The notes: generated by a model not told the origin, from the letters alone. Positions 35,019-42,933 are shown, counted from the stretch's first letter. The stretch: DNA of 48,524 nucleotides from an uncultured Ruminococcus sp. (GCA_900544395.1 UQVC01000018.1:1-48524), one strand, 5' to 3'. A program made the numbers and translations.

Positions 35019-35579
35019 ATGTTTCACGTAGTGACAGGCGGAAGCGGGAGCGGGAAATCCGCATATGCAGAAGAACAGATCTGTATGCTCAAAAAAAAGA
35101 CAAATTCCCGTCATCTGTATTATATTGCAACCATGGTCCCTTATGGGAAAGAGACAGAACAAAAGATCCTGCGTCACAGACAGATGCGAAATGGAAAAGG
35201 ATTTGAGACGTTGGAATGTTTTACAGACCTTAAGAAGCTGGTTCAGACCGAGCCGGGGTTTCGCGCGGATGCGGCAGAAGAGGGAATCTGTGTACTTCTG
35301 GAATGCATGTCGAATCTGACTGCAAATGAGTTGTATCTGGATACAGGTGCAAAAGAACGGACCAGGGAAGCCGTTCTGGAAGGAATCCGGGAATTAGAAA
35401 AACGCTGCCGGGGACTTGTGGCAGTCACAAATGAAGTGTTTTGTGATCTGCCTCCGGCTGACGAAGAAATGCAGGAATACTTAAGCGTACTGGGAACGAT
35501 CAACTGCCGGATGGCAAAAATGGCAGATCAGGTGACAGAAGTTGTTTATGGAATACCGGTGGAGGTGAAAAAGGGATGA
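35019..35579 (+). CDS. cobU: Adenosylcobinamide kinase / guanylyltransferase, CobU family (copy 1)
   Basis: CobU phosphorylates adenosylcobinamide and then forms adenosylcobinamide-GDP. The 186-residue protein has the P-loop G7-G-S-G-S-G-K-S14, and H53 in R-H-R-Q-M-R at the place of the guanylylated histidine of Salmonella CobU. A L-L-E-C-M-S-N segment follows. The conserved N-E-V-G-x-G-I-V-P motif is altered to N138-E-V-F-C-D-L-P-P, with its glycines lost. It begins one base after the binding-protein stop. The next gene keeps that motif. Confidence 0.88.
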   Translation: MFHVVTGGSGSGKSAYAEEQICMLKKKTNSRHLYYIATMVPYGKETEQKILRHRQMRNGKGFETLECFTDLKKLVQTEPGFRADAAEEGICVLLECMSNLTANELYLDTGAKERTREAVLEGIRELEKRCRGLVAVTNEVFCDLPPADEEMQEYLSVLGTINCRMAKMADQVTEVVYGIPVEVKKG

Positions 35580-35956
35580 AAATGGTAATCGGAGGAGCTT
35601 ATCAGGGGAAAACAGACTATGCAAAACAGGCATATCCAAACCTTGTGTGGAGTGACGGGGCATCTTGCGACCTGAAAGACATTTTTTCCTGTTCGGGAAT
35701 TGTTCATTTTGAAGAATTTGTAAGGCGCTGGATCCGGGAAAACAAAGCAGAGCATGCAACGGATCTGGCAGAGCAGATTTTACAGGAAAATCCGGATCTG
35801 ATCGTAGTGACTGCGGAAGTCGGATACGGCTTGGTTCCGGTGGATGCGTTTGAAAGACAGTACAGGGAAGCTGTGGGAAGAATCTGTACAAATCTTGCAG
35901 CCTGTGCAGACCGGGTAGATCGGGTACAGTGCGGGATCGGGACCAGGATCAAGTGA
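35576..35956 (+). CDS. Short CobU-like protein (copy 2)
   Basis: This 126-residue protein has a P-loop variant G6-G-A-Y-Q-G-K-T13 and the CobU motif E81-V-G-Y-G-L-V-P88 followed by R94-x-x-R and a C-terminus like CobU (A-x-x-A-D-R-V-x-x-V-x-x-G-I). It lacks the central stretch with the guanylylated histidine (H-x-x-x-R), being about 55 residues shorter than CobU. It overlaps copy 1 by ATGA. It may form a heteromer with copy 1 or carry out only part of the reaction. It does not look like a decaying pseudogene, since frame, start and neighbours are intact. Confidence 0.82.
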   Translation: MKMVIGGAYQGKTDYAKQAYPNLVWSDGASCDLKDIFSCSGIVHFEEFVRRWIRENKAEHATDLAEQILQENPDLIVVTAEVGYGLVPVDAFERQYREAVGRICTNLAACADRVDRVQCGIGTRIK

Positions 35957-35972
35957 GAAGGAGAACAGAAAG

Positions 35973-36614
35973 ATGAAGATAGAGTTGGAAAATGTATTGC
36001 CGCAGGAGATTGAAAAAAGAAGTTTTGAGATCATTACAGAAGAGCTGGGAGAGGTCAGTCTGATTCCGGGAACAGAACCGATCGTAAAGCGCTGTATTCA
36101 TACAAGCGCAGATTTTGAGTATGCAAAGAGTCTGAAATTTTCAGAAAACGCAGTTCAAAGGGCAATGGATGCAATCCGTGACGGAGCGTGGATCGTGACC
36201 GATACGCAGATGGGAAAATCAGGGATCAACAAGAAAAAACTGGCACAGTACGGAGGCGAAGTGTGCTGTTTTATGTCTGACGAAGAGACTGCAAACATGG
36301 CAAAAGAACAGGGAACAACGCGCGCGGTTGCCAGCATGGAGCGTGCGGCCAAGCTGGATAAAAAACTGATCTTTGCCATTGGCAATGCGCCGACTGCGCT
36401 GATCCGGTTGTATGAGATGATTCAGGAAGGAAGATTAAAACCCGAGCTGATCATTGGAGTGCCGGTGGGGTTTGTCAATGTGGTACAGTCAAAAGAACTG
36501 ATCCTGTCGCTGAACGACACACCGTATATCGTGGCAAGAGGACGAAAAGGCGGAAGTAATATCGCAGCATGTATCTGCAATGCGTTGTTGTATATGATGG
36601 ATGAAAAGAAGTGA
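35973..36614 (+). CDS. cbiC: Cobalt-precorrin-8 methylmutase
   Basis: CbiC moves the methyl group from C11 to C12, giving cobyrinic acid. The 213-residue protein has the catalytic H43 in R-C-I-H-T-S-A-D-F, the same residue number as in Salmonella CbiC. The I-V-T-D-T-x-M segment and A-I-G-N-A-P-T-A-L are also typical. AGAAGGAGAAC precedes the ATG. It is followed by sirC. Confidence 0.97.
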   Translation: MKIELENVLPQEIEKRSFEIITEELGEVSLIPGTEPIVKRCIHTSADFEYAKSLKFSENAVQRAMDAIRDGAWIVTDTQMGKSGINKKKLAQYGGEVCCFMSDEETANMAKEQGTTRAVASMERAAKLDKKLIFAIGNAPTALIRLYEMIQEGRLKPELIIGVPVGFVNVVQSKELILSLNDTPYIVARGRKGGSNIAACICNALLYMMDEKK

Positions 36615-36630
36615 CGAGGGAGAGAAGAGC

Positions 36631-37143
36631 ATGGGCGGATATTATTTTCCGATGTTTGTGGATATTTCGACAAAGAGGATTCTTGTGATCGGCGGGGGGA
36701 AAATTGCGGCAAGAAGGGTGTGTACGCTGTTAAAATTTGCAGAGCACATTGAGGTGACAGCGCCTGAGATCTGTGATGAAATGAAGGACATTCTGAAAGA
36801 AGAGGAAAAAAAGGAAGTGCCTCAGGCAGTGTGGAGTTCTCGAAAAGTTTTGGAAGAAGATCTGAAAGATACATCTGATTTTTTGAATGGGGCAGACATT
36901 GTGCTGACTGCGACCGATGACCGAGAGCTGAATCAAAAAATCGTAAGTGCGTGCAGAATGCGTAAGATTCTGGTAAATACTGCAGATGACAAATCCCTGT
37001 GTGATTTTTTCTTTCCTGCAGTGACTGAAAAAGACGGTGTTGTGATCGGGATGAATTCCGGTGGGAAGAGCCCGAAGACGGTGCGTAAGGTCCGGGAATA
37101 TCTGGAAGGTTATCGTGAATCATATGAATATAAGAATGAATGA
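36631..37143 (+). CDS. sirC: Precorrin-2 dehydrogenase (SirC/Met8/CysG N-terminal type)
   Basis: SirC oxidises precorrin-2 to sirohydrochlorin with NAD, supplying the substrate of CbiK. The 170-residue protein has a Rossmann motif at G21-G-G-K-I-A26, the T-A-T-D-D segment and N-T-A-D-D, where an acidic residue does catalysis in this family. The frame is open to 36,601, overlapping cbiC, but the ATG at 36,631 has GAGGGAGAAGAGC before it. It has no CobA domain, which is supplied by cobA-hemD. It is the last gene of the supercluster. Confidence 0.93.
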   Translation: MGGYYFPMFVDISTKRILVIGGGKIAARRVCTLLKFAEHIEVTAPEICDEMKDILKEEEKKEVPQAVWSSRKVLEEDLKDTSDFLNGADIVLTATDDRELNQKIVSACRMRKILVNTADDKSLCDFFFPAVTEKDGVVIGMNSGGKSPKTVRKVREYLEGYRESYEYKNE

Positions 37144-37154
37144 TGAATTTTAAA

Positions 37155-37175
37155 CCGTAGTGTACGGCACTTTAG
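37155..37175 (+). terminator. Weak hairpin after sirC
   Basis: CCGTA (37,155-37,159) pairs with TACGG (37,163-37,167) around a GTG loop, followed by CACTTTAGC. The stem is short and the T-tract poor, so this is only a weak candidate for the end of the cobalamin operon. No better one was seen before the next gene. Confidence 0.25.
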
Positions 37176-37177
37176 CT

Positions 37178-37207
37178 TTGCAGAGGAATCATAAAAGGTG
37201 TTATATT
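37178..37207 (+). promoter_or_regulatory. Possible promoter of the Uma2-family gene
   Basis: TTGCAG (37,178-37,183) and TATATT (37,202-37,207) are 18 bases apart. The -10 box is good (5 of 6) and the -35 box poor. It lies about 45 bases before the start codon. Confidence 0.35.
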
Positions 37208-37251
37208 ATTAAGAGAGATACAAAATATGATCTGTAAAGTGAGGTGTGAAC

Positions 37252-38052
37252 ATGACTGTAGAGCAAATGAAACAAAAAAAGCAACAGCTGGGTTATAGTT
37301 GTGAGCAACTGTCGGAATTATCAGGAATATCGTTAGAAATCATTCAAAATATTTTTAGCGGCAATGAGAAGGAATGGAGTTTGGATGTACTTCAACAGCT
37401 GGAAAAGATATTTAAGGAGAATGTGATTGATTCAAATACAATATCAGCTTCTCTTGTGTGCGAATCGAAGATGGAATATGGAGTATCAAAAAAAAGTCGA
37501 GAGTGTACTCTTGAGGATTACTATCAACTTCCGGATGAAAGACGAGCAGAGTTGATTGATGGTGTGATCTATGATATGTCTGCGCCTACAATTATTCATC
37601 AGAAGATCAGCTTGGAAATCAGTGTACGGCTTCATGCTTTCATCAGCCAAAAGAAGGGAGCATGCATGGTTTTTTCTGCACCGGTAGATGTACAGCTTGA
37701 TTGTGATGAAAAGACAATGGTACAGCCGGACGTTTTGGTGGTATGTGACCGTGAGAAAATAGTTCCGACACATGTGTATGGAGCTCCGGATCTGATTATG
37801 GAAATCTTGTCCCCTGCTACAAGAAAAATTGATATGAATATCAAACATAGCAAATATGCGGCAGCGGGAGTCAGGGAATACTGGCTTATCGACCCGGATA
37901 AGAAAAAAATTGTAGTGTATGATCTGGAAAATGAAGAACTTCCGGTTGTCTATGGATTTGAAAATCGTGTACCTGTGGGAATATTCCAGGGGGAATGTGA
38001 GATTGATTTTTCCGAAATATATGAGTCTGTAAAGTTTTTGTATCAGGAGTGA
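37252..38052 (+). CDS. Uma2-family (PD-(D/E)xK nuclease-like) protein with HTH-like N-terminus
   Basis: The 266-residue protein begins with a region that looks like a small helix-turn-helix domain (about residues 1-55: E-Q-L-S-E-L-S-G-I-S-L-E-I-I-Q-N-I). A Uma2 domain (about 80-260) follows. The restriction-endonuclease-like core shows Q-P-D-V-L-V-V, then P-D-L-I-M-E-I-L-S-P-A-T and R-E-Y-W-L-I-D-P, all family hallmarks. Uma2 proteins have no well-established role. The ATG at 37,252 is chosen since GAGGTG sits six bases upstream; a GTG at 37,246 would add two residues. It stands alone after the cobalamin operon. Confidence 0.85.
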   Translation: MTVEQMKQKKQQLGYSCEQLSELSGISLEIIQNIFSGNEKEWSLDVLQQLEKIFKENVIDSNTISASLVCESKMEYGVSKKSRECTLEDYYQLPDERRAELIDGVIYDMSAPTIIHQKISLEISVRLHAFISQKKGACMVFSAPVDVQLDCDEKTMVQPDVLVVCDREKIVPTHVYGAPDLIMEILSPATRKIDMNIKHSKYAAAGVREYWLIDPDKKKIVVYDLENEELPVVYGFENRVPVGIFQGECEIDFSEIYESVKFLYQE

Positions 38053-38069
38053 TTTACTCCTGATACAAA
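38037..38069 (+). terminator. Strong hairpin at the end of the Uma2 gene
   Basis: A perfect 14-bp inverted repeat pairs 38,037-38,050 with 38,056-38,069 around a five-base loop. The stop codon lies inside the hairpin. Only a mixed CT-rich tail follows on the + strand and no T-tract on the - strand. It may separate the convergent Uma2 and GNAT genes. Confidence 0.6.
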
Positions 38070-38109
38070 TCATCCTCTTTCAACCATTCCAGATAATCAG
38101 TGCTCCTAA

Positions 38110-38571
38110 TTACAGTAATTTTTCTAAAATATATCTCTGAGGGGTCATACCCAGTGATCGGTATAATTCCTGTGCAGATTCATTGAATTCCCATACCATC
38201 AGATCGATTCTTCCGGCTCCGAGTTCTTTGGCTCTTCGTTCCATTTCATGAAAAAGAGTCGTTGCGATTTTCTGACCACGGTAAGAAGGGTGTACAAACA
38301 TATCATCTACATATGCGATGAGTGTTCCGGTCACCATATTGCTTTTGGTCCGGAGCGCGGCAATGATAAAACCGGCGATAAAATGGTCGTCTGTCATTGC
38401 AAGAGCTATGTGATTGCCGTCGGTTGTTATTTCACGGAAGTCGGCTTCTGAATAAATGTGACTTGCAGGAATAAATAAATCAGGGCGTCCCTGAACATGA
38501 AGGTCGTGAAGCTCCTGCATATAAGAATCGATCACAGGATAATCCTCTGGGATCAGTGGGCGGATGTTCAT
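38110..38571 (-). CDS. GNAT-family N-acetyltransferase
   Basis: The 153-residue protein has the GNAT fold. The acetyl-CoA binding motif A is D-D-M-F-V-H-P-S-Y-R-G-Q-K-I-A (near residues 89-103), and a following W-E-F-N-E-S-A-Q-E-L-Y-R-S-L-G-M segment is the usual motif B. The substrate is unknown. AAGGAGAC stands five bases before the ATG on the - strand. It converges with the Uma2 gene and diverges from gldA. Confidence 0.92.
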   Translation of the reverse strand: MNIRPLIPEDYPVIDSYMQELHDLHVQGRPDLFIPASHIYSEADFREITTDGNHIALAMTDDHFIAGFIIAALRTKSNMVTGTLIAYVDDMFVHPSYRGQKIATTLFHEMERRAKELGAGRIDLMVWEFNESAQELYRSLGMTPQRYILEKLL

Positions 38572-38874
38572 AAGTTGTCTCCTTTTCTGAAAAATTAAAT
38601 CATGTTATTTGTGGGTCAAATTTCCACGGAATTGCTCACAGAGAAACTGAAATCTATCGAATCGGCTTTCCGTTTTTCATCTGATAATCATAAAATCATT
38701 CATATCATCATTATAGTTCATTCAAATACCGAATGGAAGAAAATTATTTGGCCATAGTGATGTACTGGCAACAGAAAAATATAAAAAAACAGAAAAACAG
38801 TAGCCGTTCCACTGCATTTAGTGATAAAATATTAACAAAAAATCACATCAAAAGATAGCAGGAGGAATTGACAG
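38572..38874. other. Divergent intergenic region between the GNAT gene and gldA
   Basis: This 303-base, A/T-rich gap must contain promoters for both neighbours. On the - strand TATAAT lies at 38,715-38,710, but no good -35 is paired with it. On the + strand several A/T-rich -10-like boxes (38,780 and 38,825) lack clear -35 partners. AGGAGGAA before the gldA start is a strong ribosome-binding site. I saw no small gene or RNA. Confidence 0.5.
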
Positions 38875-39972
38875 ATGGCAAAAGTATTGATCAGCCCTGG
38901 AAAATATGTACAGGGTGCAGGCGAAATGAAAAAACTGGGAGAATATGCTCAGAATTATGGAAAGAAGGCTCTGATCCTGATCAGCAAGGGCGGATACAAG
39001 CGAATCGGAGCAATGGTGGAGAAAAGCTTTGAAGGAAAAGAATGTGGATATGTTTTTGATTACTTCAATGGTGAATGCAGTAAAAAAGAAATCAAACGTC
39101 TTGGAGAAATCGTGAAAAAAGAAGCGTGTGATGTCGTGATCGGTATCGGCGGAGGTAAGATTTTTGATACTGCAAAGGCAGTGGCATATTATGAAAAGAC
39201 GCCGGTTCTGATCTGTCCGACGATCGCATCTACAGATGCACCGTGCAGCGCACTTTCTGTAATTTATACAGAAGAAGGTGTGTTTGAGGAGTATTTGTTC
39301 CTGCCGTCCAATCCGGATATGGTCATGATGGATACAGAGATTATTGCAGAATCACCGGTTCGCCTTACCGTTGCCGGAATGGGAGATGCTCTTGCAACTT
39401 ATTTTGAAGCAAGAGCGTGTCAGAGATCAGATGCCGCATCCTGTGCAGGCGGAAAGATCACCGGGGCAGCGATGGCTCTTGCAAAATTGTGTTTTGATAC
39501 GCTGATGGAGGAAGGTGTGAAGGCGAAGCTTGCACTGGAAGCAGGTGCCTGTACAGAAGCAGTGGAAAAAGTGATCGAGGCAAATACACTGCTGTCCGGA
39601 ATTGGCTTTGAAAGCGGTGGTCTTGCAGGAGCACATGCGATTCACAATGGTCTGACAGTACTCGAAGAATGTCATCATATGTACCATGGAGAGAAAGTGG
39701 CATTTGGAACGATCACACAGCTGGTGCTTGAGAACATCCCGTCAGAAGAGCTGCAGCAGGTGATCGATTTCTGCATCGAATGTGGACTTCCGGTTACACT
39801 GGAACAGCTGGGAGCAGGTAAGATTACGGAAGAACAGTTGATGAAAGTGGCAGAGGCAGCCTGTGCCGAGACAGATACTCTGCACAATATGCCGTTTGAA
39901 GTGACACCGAAGAAAGTGGCAGATGCGATCAAGGCGGCAGATGCGTACGGACATTATTTTCTCGGAGAGTAA
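38875..39972 (+). CDS. gldA: Glycerol dehydrogenase (iron/zinc-type alcohol dehydrogenase)
   Basis: GldA oxidises glycerol to dihydroxyacetone with NAD in the cytosol. The 365-residue protein has the nucleotide-binding G-I-G-G-G-K segment near residues 90-95 and metal ligands D171, H254 and H271, matching the Asp-His-His set of characterised glycerol dehydrogenases. Length is normal. A terminator follows at 40,035. No dihydroxyacetone kinase is nearby, so the physiological substrate could also be another small diol. Confidence 0.94.
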   Translation: MAKVLISPGKYVQGAGEMKKLGEYAQNYGKKALILISKGGYKRIGAMVEKSFEGKECGYVFDYFNGECSKKEIKRLGEIVKKEACDVVIGIGGGKIFDTAKAVAYYEKTPVLICPTIASTDAPCSALSVIYTEEGVFEEYLFLPSNPDMVMMDTEIIAESPVRLTVAGMGDALATYFEARACQRSDAASCAGGKITGAAMALAKLCFDTLMEEGVKAKLALEAGACTEAVEKVIEANTLLSGIGFESGGLAGAHAIHNGLTVLEECHHMYHGEKVAFGTITQLVLENIPSEELQQVIDFCIECGLPVTLEQLGAGKITEEQLMKVAEAACAETDTLHNMPFEVTPKKVADAIKAADAYGHYFLGE

Positions 39973-39982
39973 GCTTGTATCT

Positions 39983-40018
39983 AGTACAACATAGCAGAAA
40001 CTTAGTATTCGTTGTACT
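39983..40018. repeat. Inverted repeat AGTACAAC/GTTGTACT after gldA
   Basis: Perfect 8-base arms at 39,983-39,990 and 40,011-40,018 are separated by 20 bases. It lies between the gldA stop and its likely terminator. It could be an operator or a transcript hairpin. No function is evident. Confidence 0.4.
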
Positions 40019-40034
40019 GGTCAGAAAAAATGAC

Positions 40035-40080
40035 GGCGGATGCAGTCCATGGCGAAAGTCAGGATGGCATTCGCCTTTTT
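40035..40080 (+). terminator. Terminator of gldA
   Basis: GGCGGATGC (40,035-40,043) pairs with GCATTCGCC (40,067-40,075, one wobble). An inner CCAT/ATGG pairing is possible, and five T residues follow directly (40,076-40,080). Confidence 0.8.
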
Positions 40081-40083
40081 CTG

Positions 40084-40092
40084 TGCTATAAT
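40084..40092 (+). promoter_or_regulatory. Extended -10 promoter of the esterase-acyltransferase pair
   Basis: TG at 40,084-40,085 followed by one base and a perfect TATAAT (40,087-40,092). A weak -35-like ATGGCA lies 17 bases upstream, inside the preceding terminator. It sits 64 bases before the esterase start codon. Confidence 0.6.
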
Positions 40093-40155
40093 AAAAGTTC
40101 AGAAATACAACAGGAGAATAGTGACTGTTCATACAGTAACGGAGAATGGCAATTT

Positions 40156-41079
40156 ATGAATCAGGTAATACAGACAGTTCTGGCAGCATTTTCAAACCAG
40201 AATATTGAGATAAATACAGCCAGAAAGCTGGCAAATCTAAAAAAATTAGATCCGCTTCATCTCTGGGTGGAGAAAGAAGATATTGTGATAAAAACAGAGT
40301 GTGGAAAGACTCCTTTGAGATTATATTTCCCATCAGAAGAGACTAAAAGGCAGAAAGAAGAGATTTCCTCCGCGATTTTTTTTATCCATGGAGGAGGATG
40401 GTCTACAGAGAGTGTAGAAACATATGACAGAATCTGCAGTATGCTGTCAAAAGCTGTTGGCAAGACCGTCATATCTGTAGAATATCGCCTGGCGCCGGAG
40501 TATCCGTTTCCGGCGGGGCTTGAGGACTGCTATCTGGCTGCAAGGGCACTGTATCAGGGGAAAATCTTTCCAAAGATTGAGCCGGGACAGATTTCTGTTA
40601 TGGGAGACAGCTCCGGAGGAAATCTGGCGGCAGCCTTGTGTCTGCTGGCAAGAGACCGCGGGGAATTTTCAATTCATAAGCAAATTTTGGTCTACCCGGC
40701 AGTAAACAACTGCTACACACTGGATTCTGCATATGATTCGATTCGGGAGAACGGAGAAGGATATCTGCTTACCAGAGGAAAGATGCATGATTATCTGCAG
40801 CTTTATATCGGGAAGCAGGAGGATTTAAAAAGTCCGTATGTGGCGCCTGTTCTTGCAGAAGATTTGACAAATATGCCGGAAACGCTGGTGCTGAGTGCAG
40901 AGTTTGATCCGCTTAGAGATGAGGGCGAGGATTATGCCAAAAGACTGAAAGAAGCCGGAAATAAGGTGACGTGCTATCGGATCGCAGGGGCATTTCACGG
41001 GTATTTTGCACTTGGAGTTTCAAGACTTCATGTGGAAGAGAGTTTTGCGTATATTGACCATTTTTTACGGGAGGGGTAA
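40156..41079 (+). CDS. Alpha/beta hydrolase, hormone-sensitive lipase (HSL, family IV) type
   Basis: The 307-residue esterase/lipase-like enzyme has the oxyanion motif H78-G-G-G-W82, nucleophile S152 in G-D-S-S-G-G, acid D251 in E-F-D-P-L and H281 in A-F-H-G-Y, a complete catalytic set. There is no signal peptide, so it is cytosolic. The frame is open from 40,012, but the promoter lies at 40,084-40,092 and the family N-terminus fits the ATG at 40,156, with GGAG about 11 bases upstream. It is two bases before the acyltransferase gene, so the two probably act in the same pathway. The ester substrate is unknown. Confidence 0.9.
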   Translation: MNQVIQTVLAAFSNQNIEINTARKLANLKKLDPLHLWVEKEDIVIKTECGKTPLRLYFPSEETKRQKEEISSAIFFIHGGGWSTESVETYDRICSMLSKAVGKTVISVEYRLAPEYPFPAGLEDCYLAARALYQGKIFPKIEPGQISVMGDSSGGNLAAALCLLARDRGEFSIHKQILVYPAVNNCYTLDSAYDSIRENGEGYLLTRGKMHDYLQLYIGKQEDLKSPYVAPVLAEDLTNMPETLVLSAEFDPLRDEGEDYAKRLKEAGNKVTCYRIAGAFHGYFALGVSRLHVEESFAYIDHFLREG

Positions 41080-41081
41080 CG

Positions 41082-42896
41082 ATGCAGAAAAAGAAACGTT
41101 CACAGTGGAGAAAGCTGGACAATGCAGCACAGGCATTTCCGGCAGCAACCGGGAAGAAAGATACCAGGGTATTCCGGCTGTATTGTGAACTGAAAGAGGA
41201 TGTCATAGAGGAAGTTCTGCAAAAAGCAGTGGAATGTACGCTGGAAAAGTATCCGCTGTATTGTTCGGTTCTCAGGAAAGGGCTGTTCTGGTTCTATATG
41301 GAGCAGCGGAATTTAAAACCAAAAGTCAAGGCAGAAGATCGGCCGCCCTGCAGCGGACTGTATGTGCCTGATCAGAAAAGCTTTCTGTTTGAGGTTTCTT
41401 ATTATAAAAAGAAAATAAATCTGGAAGTGTTTCATTGTCTGACTGATGGGACGGGAGCGCTGAATTTTTTAAAAGAACTGGTGCGGAATTACCTGATGAT
41501 TTGCTATCCACAGGTGGAGTTTCCGCCTGTTTCAGAAGAAGAGATTTCCACAGCCAGTGATCACGAAGAAGACAGCTTTTCGCAGTATTATTCAAAATCA
41601 GATTATGGCAGTGTCAAAAAGAGCAGACCTGCATTCCAGCTGAAGGGGGAAAGGCTGGAGCAGGAGGAGATGTCTGTTTTAGAGGTGATTCTTTCCGCGA
41701 AAGAAGTATACAGAAAGGCAAAATCATACGGGGTGTCAGTCACGGTATTTCTCTCTGCCGCACTGCTTTGTGCGATTCACGAGGAGATGCCGAGAAGTCA
41801 GATGAAAAAGCCGGTCACGCTGATGGTGCCGGTGAATCTGAGAAATTATTTTCCTTCCTATTCCATGACGAACTTTTTTGGTTGGATTGAAGCGGGTCAG
41901 GTGTTTGAAGAAAATACGAGATTTGAGGAAGTTTTGCAGAATCTGCAGCATGTCTTTCGAACAGAACTTGTAAAAGAGCGGATTGCAGACAATATGAACC
42001 GGCTTGTCCGTCTGGAAAAAAATCCTCTGCTTCGGGCGGTACCTCTGGAGATTAAAAATCTGTTTTTGCTGGCTGGAACGACGCTTGGCGGGAGAAGTAT
42101 TTCCGCGATTTATTCCAATATCGGAAAAATCCAGCTTCCGGATGTGTTTGAGACCTATGTGGATTCGTTTGGATTTTTTACAAGTACAGACAAACTGCAG
42201 ATGTGCTCCTGCTCTTACGGGGATAAAATGAGAGTAGGGATCACATCGAAGATACTGAGTCATAATATCCAGCGGAATTTTCTGAGGATTTTAAAAAAGG
42301 AAGGGATTCACGTTACAGAACAAGAGAATGACTTCCCCGGATATCAGGAAAAGAAGCTGGGACTGATGCAGAAGAGTATGCAGATTTTTACGTTTTTGTG
42401 TATTGCTGCGGTTGTGATCAGCTGGGTGGTCAACCTGATGCTTCCTTCCGGATTTTTGTGGGCAGGCTTTGTGAGCGGGGGAGTACTTTGTACCTGGCTG
42501 TTTGTAATGGTAGGTTATAAAAAGCGCAGGAACCTTCTGAAAAATGGAATGTGGCAGCTTCTGCTCATATCGGCAGCGGGGCTTTTGTGGGACATTTTTA
42601 CCGGATGGCATGGATGGGCAGTGGATTTTGTACTCCCGCTTGCATCGCTGGTCATTCTTGCAGCAATGACAGTGGTCGCAAGGGTGTGCAGGCTGGAGGA
42701 AAACGAATATTTGTTTTATCTTGTTCAGATCGGTGCCTTTGGATGTATTCCGGGAATTCTTCTGGCAGCAGGGGCAGTCCGGATCCGGTATCCGTCTTTA
42801 CTTTGTACAGGAATCAGCATTCTGTTGCTGGCCGGAATCGTAGTTTTTCGTGGGAAATCATTTGTTCGGGAGATTAAGAAAAAATTCCGAGTTTGA
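41082..42896 (+). CDS. Condensation/BAHD-like acyltransferase fused to a six-helix membrane domain
   Basis: The 604-residue protein has an N-terminal CoA-dependent acyltransferase-like domain (about 1-415) with the H118-C-L-T-D122-G123 motif, the HxxxDG active site of condensation, WS/DGAT and alcohol acetyltransferase enzymes. The C-terminal part (about 425-590) has six hydrophobic helices and resembles the small DUF6320-type membrane domain, from memory. This suggests acylation of a lipid or alcohol at the membrane. It follows the HSL-type esterase by two bases. GGGAGGGGTAACG precedes the ATG. Acyl donor and acceptor are not known. Confidence 0.72.
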   Translation: MQKKKRSQWRKLDNAAQAFPAATGKKDTRVFRLYCELKEDVIEEVLQKAVECTLEKYPLYCSVLRKGLFWFYMEQRNLKPKVKAEDRPPCSGLYVPDQKSFLFEVSYYKKKINLEVFHCLTDGTGALNFLKELVRNYLMICYPQVEFPPVSEEEISTASDHEEDSFSQYYSKSDYGSVKKSRPAFQLKGERLEQEEMSVLEVILSAKEVYRKAKSYGVSVTVFLSAALLCAIHEEMPRSQMKKPVTLMVPVNLRNYFPSYSMTNFFGWIEAGQVFEENTRFEEVLQNLQHVFRTELVKERIADNMNRLVRLEKNPLLRAVPLEIKNLFLLAGTTLGGRSISAIYSNIGKIQLPDVFETYVDSFGFFTSTDKLQMCSCSYGDKMRVGITSKILSHNIQRNFLRILKKEGIHVTEQENDFPGYQEKKLGLMQKSMQIFTFLCIAAVVISWVVNLMLPSGFLWAGFVSGGVLCTWLFVMVGYKKRRNLLKNGMWQLLLISAAGLLWDIFTGWHGWAVDFVLPLASLVILAAMTVVARVCRLEENEYLFYLVQIGAFGCIPGILLAAGAVRIRYPSLLCTGISILLLAGIVVFRGKSFVREIKKKFRV

Positions 42897-42933
42897 AAAT
42901 GTGAAAAATGCAATAAAAAGTAGAAAGAAACTA

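Noticed and set aside
35576..35956. Short CobU-like gene as a pseudogene fragment
   Set aside because: Its P-loop, C-terminal CobU motif, start overlap and reading frame are intact, so a functional small protein is more likely.
40012..40155. Upstream extension of the HSL-type esterase
   Set aside because: The extra 48 codons cover the gldA terminator and the esterase's own promoter, so they cannot be part of the gene.
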